The notes under the pieces are model-generated. The model was not told the origin of the DNA. It did not search any database and saw only the letters and a list, made by a program, of their open reading frames with translations. Position numbers and translations under genes: made by a program. Source: Zonotrichia leucophrys gambelii (taxonomy: Eukaryota > Chordata > Aves > Passeriformes > Passerellidae). Taken from it: DNA of 64,000 bases. The stretch lies in contig NC_088171.1 in the NCBI RefSeq assembly GCF_028769735.1, forward strand, positions 144,605,917 to 144,669,916. Direction: 5' to 3'. Shown one piece after another: positions 12,834 to 24,317 of the stretch; position 1 is the stretch's first letter; each line of letters starts with the position of its first letter.

Positions 12834-14348
12834 GTTGTCCCTCCATTCTTACTGGTTCATCCACACTGGTATTCCTCACTTGCACTTCTTTCAAGGAGGC
12901 CAGCTGGCTGGGAAAGAGTGAAAATGACTGGTAAGAAGCTAAAGGTGACCAAAACCACCATCCCCACCCATCAACTAGGACTTTTATAATATTTTTTGTT
13001 CTTCCAACTTTCCTGCATCAGAAAGCCCAGACTGGCACCAGAATGTGCTCTGCTAGAGTACAGCAGGTGCATAAGAATAAAAAGGTGCAGGATTTCTCTC
13101 TGAGGGGATTCATGTTCTAGATATGTGACTCTGTTTACAGTTGTCTAGAGAGGAGCTCAACACCTAAATATTGATTAAAAATAGAAATTTACCCTTCTAC
13201 GCCCAAATAAATGTGCTTTGGGGAGAAGGGAGAGAGATAATGCTCTTAAATATCCAGCTGAACTTCCTCACAGTGAATTGAAATGTCTAGCAAAGAATAA
13301 AAGCAATATGTATTGAATATAAAAAAGATGAAAACATAGGGGAAAATATTAATGATTGTTGTGTGAAATGGTATGAGCTGGATCCACAGAGGTGTGTGAA
13401 AACCTCTTTTTGGTCTCATTTGGTTTACTTTCTCTCAGATTGCACTTCAGAATTTGCTGCTTGAGTGTGATTTTGCAGAACTATTTCTGGAAGCAGCTGA
13501 GCTACATTCTGGGAAGCAATCCCAGCAACTGAGCATGAAAAATAAACTATGACCATATACCTGATGCACTATTTCCATTTTCAGCATGCATTTGACTGGA
13601 AGAAGAGGAGAAAGAACAGCTTACAAAAATTTTACATGAAGTTAAGCAAGCCATCTGTAGAATAAGTATATATAATTGTATACTGTGACAACAAATCAAT
13701 TTGAACCTTGATGTAAGCTGAAATTATTTCTATATGAAGTCATACTCCATTTCTGGGTAGAATGATATACTTTGTGAGAGAAGAAATAAGGATATTACTT
13801 TAAAGGAAGGATATTAAGTGCAGTTGGGAATATAGAAATATTAAGATTAAAATAATATAAATTACTCATACACAAAATATGTACATAGAAAAATGTGACA
13901 GCTACTGCCATTACAAAACCAGTGAAAGCACAACAGTGGCAAAAAAAGCTATTATGAGCCTAAGGAAGCTCAGTTTCTCACAGTGTTACTTTCTGTGAAT
14001 AAAAATGTATGCAGACAAGGTATTTTGGATTTTCTACAAGAATGGCAATCAATTTTGTCCATGCTTCTTTTTAAGTTCTTAAGGCACATCTAACTGAAAA
14101 GGCTTTTGGGTGCAGATGAAGTTTCCAGTAGCTTTGGTGATGTCTTGAAAGAATCAACAGATTGGAAAGATAAGAGTGGATTGCTGAGTGAAAAATAAAT
14201 GCAAGGGAGATGTTTCCCTGTATGTAACTCTTTGTTACTGAACACTTCAAGCCAGAAAACCTCCTCAACTAAAATGTATACTAAGAGTGTCCCACTCATG
14301 ATGTAAAATAAATGTGGGGAAACAACGTGCACTTATATTCACCACCTA
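12834..14348. other. Gene-free stretch, no recognised element
   Basis: A+T-rich unique-looking DNA with no frame worth calling. No mobile-element ends were seen. Confidence 0.5.
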
Positions 14349-15074
14349 CAGGTTGGGCAGAGAAGTGGCTGAGAGCAGCCCTGTCAAAAAGGGCTTGGGA
14401 TGATGGATGATGGAAAACTCACCCTGAGCCAGCAGTGAGCACTTGCAGCCCTGAAAGCCAAATGAGCTCTGGGCTACAACAAAAGGATCTGGGCAGCAGG
14501 CTGAGGCAGTGATTCCTCCCCTCTGCACTTGTGAGACTCCACCCTGAGGGCTGCATCCAGTTCTGGGCCCCCAGCACAGGAAGGACATGGAAATGTTGGA
14601 GCAGGTCCAGAGGAGGCCACAAAGTTGGTAAGAGGACTGGAGCACCTCCCCTATGAAGACAGACTGAGAAAGCTGGGGCCGTTGAGCCTGAAGAAGAGAA
14701 GGTTGTGTAGAGATCTCATAGCAGCCTTTCAGCACCTGGAGGGGACCTGCAGGGAAGCCAGAGGAGGACTCTTCATCAGAAACTGTGGTGATAGGACAAA
14801 ATATGGGTTCAAAATGAAAGTGGAGATTTCAGTTAGATATTAGAAAAAAATTCTTTACTGTGAGGAAGATGAGACACTGGAACAGATTGCCCAGAGAAAC
14901 TGGATGTCCCATGCCTGGAACCTTCAGGGCCAGGCTGGGTGGGGCTGGGAGCCACCAATCCAGTGGGATGTGTCTCTGCCCATGGCAGCAGGGCTGGAAC
15001 CTTCAAAGTCCAGGCTTTAAAATTTTTTGAGTTCCCTTCCAACCCAAAACATCCTGTGATTCCACAATTCTATA
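14349..15074 (+). mobile_element. CR1 retrotransposon, decayed ORF2 C-terminus plus 3'-UTR
   Basis: Forward-strand CR1 of about 725 bp. It covers the C-terminal ORF2 region and the 3'-UTR, ending with 'CCTTCCAACCCAAAACATCC' and degraded octamers (TGTGATTCCACAATTCTATA). Part of the frame is still readable as 'RGLEHLPYEDRLRKLGPLSL' near 14628-14690, but stops and frameshifts interrupt it on both sides. Near the 3' end the phrase 'TGGAACCTTCA..G.CCAGGCT' occurs twice (about 14919 and 14995), so a short local duplication has lengthened this copy. Confidence 0.9.
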
Positions 15075-18000
15075 CATCAGTTAACGTCGCTGTTTTTCTT
15101 TCTGTCAGTGTGTGCAGGTAGGAATGAGGGGATGATTGTTTTCAAAATCCAAGGCAAAGTGGCAAGGCACTCACTCTCATGTGAAGCTGAGAGGTGAGGA
15201 TGAACTCCATGTGCTGCAAAACCGGCTTGGGAGAAAGGCCAGACTCCCTGTTTACAGCAGTGGCTGCATGAGTGATGGCTCTGCTTCAGTGCCTGCTGGT
15301 GGGATGGGGAGGTCCAGGCACCATCCCCATTGGGAGGTGTTTCTTCCTGGAGTGCATCCAGCAGCTCCCACTGAGAGCCCTTAAACAAGAGCAAAGCCTG
15401 AACAGAGCCTGAGGATGGGTAATCCATACACTGAAACACTCTGTTGAGCAGGTTGTGGAGTTTCCTGCCCAAGCACAAGAGGAAATACCTGACTACTCAA
15501 ACATTACTACCTCCTTTGGAAACCATAACCTTTGCTCTCAGCTGTGCTTTGATCTGTGAGTATCTACCTTGAAATCCCAATCCTCCCAGTCTGGAAAGCT
15601 CAGCCCCTGATACATCTGGCCACTGCCATCACATCATCTTTCAGAAGAGAAGTTTTCAAGACCAAAGGCATCCAAACAGATAATTCATAATATTCAAATT
15701 TCACATACAGCCTGGGCTGCTGGAGACTACCACTGATGGCAAAAACCTTATGCAAGCTATCAGTAAAGTGAGGGTGCAAGGATTTTAAGTCAAGTGGGGG
15801 CCACTGGTGGTCAGAAAACACAAATCAAGGTGGCACAAGACTCCAGAAAACCTTCTGTTCCTTCAGATCTCCCAGCCAAATATTTTAAAGCAGTTGATAA
15901 ATAATTCCTGGTGCAGAAATGTTCTTTCCTTCAGAAGACAGCAGAAAGTGCAGATTGTATTTAAGAAAGACACAGAGGCTCTTTTTTTTTTTTCCAGGAG
16001 AATTTCAAATATCTGCTGACACCCTCAGGCAGAAAGGCAGATTTTCTTTCAGTTTTAAAAGCATATGCTCTCTCTCTCTAAAAAAAAACCCAAATGAAAA
16101 CACCCTTCATCCAAAGCAATTGAGGAGGGCTGTTGTCTAATTTTATACAACTCAGCTGCAAAAAATATCTAAAAGTAACTAATCTGCAATATCTAGTACT
16201 CAGAACTGTAAATAACAGGCCACAGCCTATAACAGAAATCTGAAATATGCTTTATTTTGCTTCTTTGCACTTGGTTCTCTAGAGTTTTGTACCTCTATAA
16301 AATTTCTTCTTTCCCTAGACAGTAAATATTCTCAGAGTAAGAGCTCAGAAGGCCCAGAGCAAGCTTGGGGAACTGCTGAAATTCAAGCAGTAGGTTCTGC
16401 CTTCTCCAGGAGTAAGAGAAAACCAGGAAGCCAAGGGGCAGAATGGCTCCATGTGCAAACAGCAGCAATAGGGCTGCTCTGTTCCTGTCACCCTGGTCCT
16501 GGCCCTGGGCACCACAAAGGTCTGACCACATCATGCTGATGTCACCCAGAGTCCCATCCTCAGCCTCCTGCTTCTTTCTGGAGTGACAGCTATGTGTGAT
16601 TAGGTAGGAGTTTGTGTACACATTTAAAAATAAGTTTCTTCTCCTGCAAAATTTAAAAGGAAAAAAAAAATGGGAGGAAGAAAGGAGAAAGCTATTTATT
16701 CCAGTATCATTATCTTAATTTGGTTTACCTCTCCTTGGTGAGATATTTTGCATTTCTGAGGCTTGTTTGAATCTTCAGCAACCTCATTTCCATGTTCTTC
16801 ACTGCTGAAAGGAAACAATAGGGACTCTGCTCAGTTCTCATTCAGATTTGCCATGCTATTTTCTGGTGGAGGTGATTTACCAGACAAGTAAACTGTCTGT
16901 TACTGTACACACAAAAGTTTTCAGTTTTGCTGTGATCCTACATTTAGCAGGAATTAATTCAGTGATCCAAATGTACTGGAGCTGGGGTCATCTCCTCTCA
17001 TGTTACCAACACAAGACCATTTGAAAAAGGCTTCTTTACAAACTACCAAAAAACACAGAGTTACCACATATTTTTCTCTCTCTATTTAATATATATCTCA
17101 TAACATTTGCTCTGGCTGGAATTTTTCTCCAAGGATATTGTCTTGCTCCAAGAAGTAAGTGCCAAGTTGCCATGTGCAAGTGTCTCCCATTGACTTATGG
17201 ATGCAGACTCCAACAGCGAAGGTCACACAGGAGGTGATAAGAGGATAAGAAGATTGTTACAAGACAGCATATAAAGTTGTTGTTTTTTTTTTTTTCCCTT
17301 GGAAGAGGAATTATTCATTAGAAGTGAAGAAAAAGTGAGCAGAGGAAAATTAAGAAAAGTTTTTCTCAATGGATTGAAATCACTTCAGGCCAGACTGCAC
17401 CAGCCAGAGGGAAATTTCAGTGCAGAAATGACAAACATAAAGAGCATAAATGCATTTCTGCAGATTGAAAACTTGATCTTCGCAGCTCCTCCTTCGGGTT
17501 TCCAAATGTTCTTTGGAGGGTTTTGTTGTTTGTGGAGGGAGTTTTCAAACAGGGAGCTAGATTTGAACAGTAATCCTCTCATAACCAATCCTGGTCTCCT
17601 TTCTTGCCCTTCCCCATCTTTAAGGAACAGCCCCAGGTAGTCCTCACAGTCATCAACACTCAGTCTCAGAAACTTGACCTCATACATCAGGGAACAGGAA
17701 AGCAATATCAAACAGAAGAGGAACTCTCAGACACTTGGGGAATATTTGAGAGGCTGATGTGATTTGCTCAGTGGAGGCACCCACCTGGAGTTAGCCCACA
17801 GCACTTCCCCACAGGAAGAGGTGCTTTTAGGGAAAGGTGCTTTTAAAGAGGAGGTGCCCTGAACTCACTCAGTTGCCAGAAGTGATGTAGCTGTTACCTA
17901 TTGTCAGTGGTGAGATGTCTCCTAAAGTCATGAGTCAGGACCCCTCTGCTGAACTGAGATTTGCAGCAAATCCTGTTTCAGTACAGCAGGTACAGCAATG

Positions 18001-19137
18001 ATTGAGATTTCATCTGAACAAAAGTGAAAAACAATACACAAAGAAAAGCCCTCAAATGTGTGAATGGGAAGAAGGGTATGACTGGGAGGACCAGCATCAT
18101 TAGGTATCTGCATGAAGTCCAAATGAAATTTTAGTCCCTTATTGCCAGTGAAGCATTCAAAGTCAGACAGGATGACAAGGACAATTATGTTCCTGCAGCT
18201 CTCACTCCAGTGAGACATTCAACTGCAAGAACAGCTGATAGCAACTATTGGATGAGGAAACCTGATTGAAACATTGAGACTGAGACACAATTAGAAGTAT
18301 CACTTTGTATTGGTCTGAAGAAAAATGCAGTGGTATAAAATTCTGCCTGTTCTTCTGCATCCAGTAGACAAATAGAGGTTTCAGCAGGAAAAGAAAAATA
18401 AGGGAGCATTGTAAGGGGAAACCCTTAGGGAAGGTATAGCAGTGCAAAGAATTACTTGACAACATCCAAGAAATAAATGCACTGAAAAACAGAGGAAGGT
18501 TTGTCTGAGGGGTTCATTTGCACAGTGAGTTACTTTTTAAAACTTGTGCTCTTTTTAGCCAAATCTGACTCTCTCTTTAGTTCAAGATGGAAGGGAGGGG
18601 GAAGGGGAGGAAGGAAAAGAATCTAGCAGAGAAAGAGAAAAGAAAGAATAAAACCAAAGATGTAAATTCAAACCAAAATCCAAGACTAGGTTGAAAGGTT
18701 AATGAATGCACATAGCTCAAATGTGGGGTGCTGCATATTGAAAACTAGAAATCATGTTGAACAAGGGAGTAATCAAGAAAGGAAGGAAAAGGAACACATT
18801 GGGCCATGGCAGAGGCACAATTAAACTCACTTGATGTACGTCCAATGCTTTTTCATAGAGATCCATCCAGTGCAAATGAGGTCCATAATTGGAAAATATG
18901 ATTTGCCACCTCTCTTTCTTTCCCTACTAAAAACATTTCTGCTGTTTTCATTTTTGTAGAATCAGCTTGTACAAATATTTCTAGTTTTATATAGCCAGAT
19001 TTAATCCAATAGCTTCCCTCCAAGTGCTCTCAGAGCCCAAGGTGAAATCAGCAATGCTGCACAAAGTGCCATTGCCAATGACCACAGCCCAAGAGCTTGG
19101 GGCGTCGGTGGCCAAGGACCAAGCAGTGCTCCCATAT
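15075..19137. other. Gene-free stretch, no recognised element
   Basis: About 4 kb of unique-looking DNA with T runs at 15981-15992 and 17281-17295. Open frames such as 16295-16621 minus and 17299-17640 plus lack recognisable domains. The poly(T) runs are not attached to a recognisable retrocopy. Confidence 0.5.
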
Positions 19138-19575
19138 TGTATTTGTTGGGAATGTCCCAACGAAGGCAGGAATGATGAATCTGACTCCATATTCTCAGAA
19201 GGCTAATTTATTACTAATTTACTAACTACTAATTTATAATACTATATTAAAAAATACTATACTATACTAAAGAATACAGAAAAGATACTTACTGAATGCT
19301 AAAAAGACAATAATGAAAACTTGTGACTCTTTCCAGAGTCTCAACACAGCTTGGCCCCAATTGGCCAATAAGTCAAAAACAACTCACACCAGGATTCAAT
19401 GAAACAATCACCTGTGGGTGAACAATCTCCAAACACATTCCACATGAGCACAACACAGGAGAAGCAAATGAGATAAGAATTGTTTTCTTTTTTTCTGAGG
19501 CTTCTCAGCTTCATAGGAGAAAAATCCTGGGCAAAGGGATTTTTTCAGAGAGTGTGAATGCTACACTCCCTGACA
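19138..19575 (-). mobile_element. ERV LTR, same family as 12350 and 53034
   Basis: Read on the minus strand this copy starts near TGTCAGGGAGTG and ends near CAAATACA. It shares with the 12350 LTR the AAAAATCCC...GCCCAGGATT block, the GAAGCCTCAGA-type block, the CCAATAAGTC/ATTGGCCAAT region and the A+T-rich tail. AATAAA (TTTATT on plus) lies at 19207-19212. It has only one counterpart of the 60-bp unit duplicated at 12481. I could not find a convincing target duplication (left CCATAT, right GGTTCA), so the exact ends are uncertain by some bases. No adjacent internal viral sequence was recognised. Confidence 0.8.
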
Positions 19576-21838
19576 GGTTCATGAATGGACATCAGCAGAA
19601 CTGAGGGCCTATAAACCAACCTCCAATGCTACAGGAAAAACAGTGAGGAGCTTGCAGGATTTGACCAGCTTGTTCAGCAGGCCTGCACAAGTGCTCTGCA
19701 CTGCAGAGAAAGAACTTCAGAGCAGGGAAAGTTTGGAATTTATGCTAAAAGTGGGAGCCAGGCATGTTGTACCTCAATGCAAGTACCTGGCCATATCTGG
19801 CATTCTGGGACTTAGAGAAGCTGAATCTGGTTTCCATGTGAAGTTTCATTTCCAGCCCATGAAACCACAAAGAGAATGGTTGACAGAAGTGTGCAAGGAA
19901 GATGCAGCCTTCCCTACTGGCATCACCTGGGGCACACACTCTGCAGCACACTGTGGAGAGGGTGAAGCCTTTCTTCCTCCCAGCTCCTGGTTAAAAGGCT
20001 TTGGATGCTTCCAGCCTGAGAAGTTGCCTCTGGACTTTCCTTAGACGTTGCAGTATGACATTCAAGGAATGTGAAACTGTATTTTTATTTTCCAGTCACA
20101 CTAAAAGAACTTAAGCATAGGTCAAGACATGGTAAGCTGACAGAATGATCTCATTAAATAATAATCTTTTTCAGTAACAGTTATGCAGAATCTCAAAAAT
20201 CTCTCTTTTCACTGCTTCTTTCCTTCTGTTTTTTAATAGTATTTTAAAAAGTCAAACAAATAATTAGAGGACAAATCCATATGTCTGGTATAACTGGAGA
20301 TTTCTGAACTTAATATGATCAGGGTTCTTATTTGTTTGACCCATAGAGCCTGGCTGCTTCTTAGCTGTGGATTATGGTCTGTCATAGAAAAAGCAGCTTT
20401 TGTCAGCTTTAAACTGAAAGAAGTTTCTCAGGTGAGTATTTTTAATCTGAAAAAATCTGGAAACCAGTAAAAGTATTTGGCTTGAAGAAGAGGAGTTGGA
20501 ATGTGTTTTGGTGCAATAAACAGTTGGAGACCTCATTAAATTCTCTGGGAGACAGAGACTGGCAGAGCTCACATGTTCTGCATGAGGTCTGGATTTTATT
20601 AGACTACATGCTGTGGACCTGTCATATTCAATAAAATGAGACTTTGGTTTCTATTTGTTTCTTAATTAAAGTGTTTCTTAGGAAAACCTGCTCCCTAAAA
20701 TATGATACCAGTAAAATAAAAAAATACTATCTAACCATAAATGGTCAGTGCCAAGTGACTTGCCTAAAGCAATAGTAAAACCCAGAAGGAAAAATGCATT
20801 TCACTCTTTCAGAGCTCATATTCCTGTTTTGTTTTTTTAAAAATCTACCTTGTTGTAACACATTTTCAACACCCAGTTCCTGCCTAGGGTACTGGTCAGG
20901 GTCTCAGTGCCATAAGGTTTTCAGTATAAGTGGATACTATGTAGTCATACAAGAGAAAGGAAAGTGAAGAAACAAATAATGTGTTTCCTTTACTTTTTTA
21001 AACTGGAAAAAAAAAAGAGTCAAGACAAACATCTGATGACTCTGCATGAGTTTAAAAAAATTCCAGAAAAAGCAAAGAGAAAGGTCACCTTCATAGCTCA
21101 GGATGTGCTTTGTAGTAAAGGTTTTGCCCTGGGATTTTCTCCTTCAGATAAAGTCAAAGAAAACAAAGAAAACAACCTTCAGTGTGAAGCTGGCAAGCAT
21201 ATCCATAAATGTGCACGTTGCTTCCAAATCTAGGTGGATAAAGCAGAAAAAAAAAAATTGGGATTGTTGAAAACAGATTAGAGGCTGCCCTGGGGAAGGT
21301 CAAGCACAAGGACTGGACAAACCCTGACAGGCAGAGGGACCTTTACTCACTCCCAGAGCAACTATACAGTTTCCTGCTAAAACATTAAGTTACACTGCTA
21401 AAATTATGTGGTTTCAAGGTCTGAAAGGGGCTATTAGTCTTCTCAGTAAGTAAATAGACTCAAAGAAACCTGCCTGAAACAAAGTGTTATTAAACACATT
21501 ACACAGAGTATCTTTAAAGAGCTTACTTTTTAAAATGGGGAGATGATAGATCATCATCCACATAAGCAAAATAAAAACCCCAAAATGATGTACAAAGTAT
21601 CCAAGAGTAAACAGCAAAACAATTTTTTTAATCTGTAGGGCTTTTTTTTTTAGTTTATTTCTTCTTGTATGACTCCCACATCAGTAAAACAGCCCTGAAA
21701 ATGAATCAGCAGTATTAACTCCCTTGGCAATGATGTGCTGTGAGGGGCAAGTTCTCCTTTCTCATGTATAGTTACGAAGTGCATTTTTTTTTTCTCTTTT
21801 ATACTGAACATGCTGCTCTTTGTCCTCACCAGGAGGGA

Positions 21839-21861
21839 AACAAACAAACAAACAAACAAAT
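21839..21861. repeat. (CAAA)n tetranucleotide microsatellite
   Basis: About five to six units of AAAC/CAAA in a row. It is short and probably only weakly polymorphic. Confidence 0.8.
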
Positions 21862-23784
21862 CCAACCAATAAACCAAAAGTAAAACCCCAAACCTGAAAG
21901 CCCAAGTGAAGTCAGAATTTAATTCTCTATTAATAAAGGAGGGCATTGGAGTCTGTTAAGAGACTGGGGAGTGTGTATGAAGAAAAGGTCCCTTAAGTGC
22001 CAACCTAACAATTCCATAGAGCTTTTTCCATGCAAGTTCTGGAAAGAAGCTTTATTAAATGATTTACTTGTCCTTTAGACATGGCACTTACCTTAGGAGA
22101 ATCTGGCTGGAGGCTGTCTGCAGCCTGCTGTTAAAAACACTGCCTTGTGCCAAGACAGGAGTGCAGGAAGAGATCCAGAGAAATTCAGTTTCGTCTGGGC
22201 ATTTTGAGGTGGTTTACTTTGCTCAGAATGAGCTTTTATCAGCAGTGCAGTTACTGCAAACACTCACTGGGCTCAGTCTGGCACTGTTGGGTCTGGTGGC
22301 ACCACTGTGAGGAGCTTTGTGAGTGGGGAGCTGCCTGTGCCTGGTTTTTATCCAGACCTGATGGTATCTCCAGTATTGCTTAAAGCACAACTAATGCTGC
22401 AACTACCATCCTGCTGTGCTACTCTGGGTTTGCCATTCCTCTCACATCCTCCTTCCCTAGAGCATATCCAAGTTTACCTTCCTCATTTTCAAAGATCTCC
22501 AGTCACTTCTGCCCTTCCTGTCCTTCTTATCAGTTAGCACCCAGGTTGGCTCCATCCTTTACTCTTTAGGTGGCTGTTGTTGATTTAAGTCCTTCTCCCT
22601 GTCCCAAGTTCCTTTCTAACATCTTCTTTTTATTTGTGAGATAAATAGAATTTTAAAAGTTTGAAGCCTATCAACCTGTCTGCTGCTCAGCCTCACATCA
22701 AAACCCACTTTGGGTTAAAGCAGCAGCTGCCATAAAAAAACCCTAGCTGGTGCATTGCAAAAAAACCTTTTGATTAGGAATTTAGAGAACAGTAAATTGA
22801 CTTAAAGCTTGCCATTACTCTCCTTACTTCAGACCTTTCCACTACTGCTTGGTATTCATTTCCTTTTCCTGTTATAATTTCCCTGAAAACTGAGGGAAGT
22901 TCTTGGTGCCTGGAGCTGAAGCCCACTGTGCAGGAGGATGATTCCTGGCCAGCAGTCAGTCTGCATGGCATGCACAGAAGGAAAGGGATGTATATATTTG
23001 TTTAGGGCTGTTAGTGGAAAGTTGTGGACTCTGGCACTTAAAACTTAGCAGATCTCAGCTGTCACATCCTTGCAGTCTACAGCCTTTATGGTACTAGGGA
23101 CCATGGAATTTTGGACATGGATAAGCTAAGATATTAGCATTTTTGTAGCCTAGCATGTGGAGGTGGTGTTTGCTATTTGCCTCACAGCCACCACAGAGCT
23201 TGCCTGAAAACAAAAGGCCGCTTAGTCAGTTTTCCCATATAAGCAGCAAATTTTTGAAGAGATGCAAAGAGGCTTTCACAGCTGTTAAAAACAGCAATGC
23301 CAGGACACTTAGTATACCTTCCTTCTAAATTATCTCTGCACTTCAGAAAGGCTACAGCATTTGTACAGGATTATGATGTGCTGCATCTGCCTCAAAACTG
23401 TGGTTTTGTGGGTTCCTTGTGAACTGTACTTTGAAATATCAAAGACCCCACATTTTCTCTTAACTGTTCTTAAACCCCAGCTTGCCATTTCTTAATTTTT
23501 CCCCTCAGCCACCACCCACCTTCCTGCCTGCTGCTCCCAGTCTGGTCAGTATGAACAGGGGCAGAGGCTGAGCAGAGCCTGGGGATGAATGAGATCATTG
23601 CTGTCACAAGTGCCAGGTGGGTCTTGGGCTCAGGGGAAGCTCCTTGATCTGCAATATCCCTCTCCTGCAACCCTTTCCCTCTTGTCCCTGATGCATCCCT
23701 GGGCTATGGAGCTGCAGGGCTCAGAGCAAAGCCCTCCATGCCAGTCTGAGGCAGAGGCATTGGCCACAGTGATGCTCCTGAACA

Positions 23785-23893
23785 GCAGGCAGCAAGAGCA
23801 ATCCATCCTTTCCCAAAGCCATGGATGGCTGCAGTGAGGAGCAGGCAGCAAGAGCAATCCATCCTTTCCCAAAGCCAGGATGGCTGCAGTGAG
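23785..23893. repeat. 56-bp tandem duplication
   Basis: GCAGGCAGCAAGAGCAATCC starts at 23785 and again at 23841, giving a 56-bp period. The second copy is nearly identical but lacks three bases (AAGCCATGGATGG versus AAGCCAGGATGG). Two copies only, with no recognised element around them. The similarity points to a fairly recent duplication. Confidence 0.9.
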
Positions 23894-24045
23894 AGCTCCT
23901 GCTCCACCCTGGCTAAAAGCAAGTTATATTAAAATGTTCACATTTTTTATAGGTGGAGGCTCCCCTCACACAGTGCCCTTCCTCCTCTGATGAGGAGCCA
24001 GGAAACCCCAAATGAGGGAGAGCTGTGGAAATGGCAGGTCCCTTG

Positions 24046-24317
24046 TGTTGTCTTATATATCAAAAGTTCTATTATCATTATAGTGCAAGGATTCCATACT
24101 GCCAGAGTTTCATGCCTGCTCAATATCTCTTGCAGGCAGCTCCTCTCAGCACTGTCTGTTCCTAATCCTTGCAGCAGCTATCTGACTCCAGATTCCCCCA
24201 ATCTGCTCTTTTATACCACTTGATCTTGTTGGCTACAGGTGTGGCCTGTTAAGATCAGGCCTGCTCCTAATCTTTAGTAATTGGTTCAGCTGCAACTCAT
24301 TGGGGGATAACATTACA
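24046..24317 (-). mobile_element. Possible ERVL-type solo LTR
   Basis: On the minus strand the block starts TGTAATGTTATCCCCCAATG and ends GACAACA, giving TG...CA termini over 272 bp. A TATA element (GGTATAAAA) lies at 24209-24217, followed by a G+A-rich leader-like stretch. The wording resembles songbird ERVL-type LTRs I know, but I could not match a target duplication at the two ends. No viral coding sequence was recognised beside it. The family and exact ends are uncertain. Confidence 0.5.

Larger units (their letters stand above)
19576..24045. other. Gene-free stretch with minor simple repeats
   Basis: Unique-looking DNA. It contains a short (CAAA)n run at about 21839-21861, several A or T runs, and the 56-bp tandem duplication listed separately. 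The 133-codon frame at 19643-20044 has no recognisable domain or splice context and is not called. Confidence 0.5.

Noticed and set aside
19643..20044. 133-codon plus-strand open frame beside an LTR
   Set aside because: No recognisable protein features, and no splice sites or promoter at its ends.
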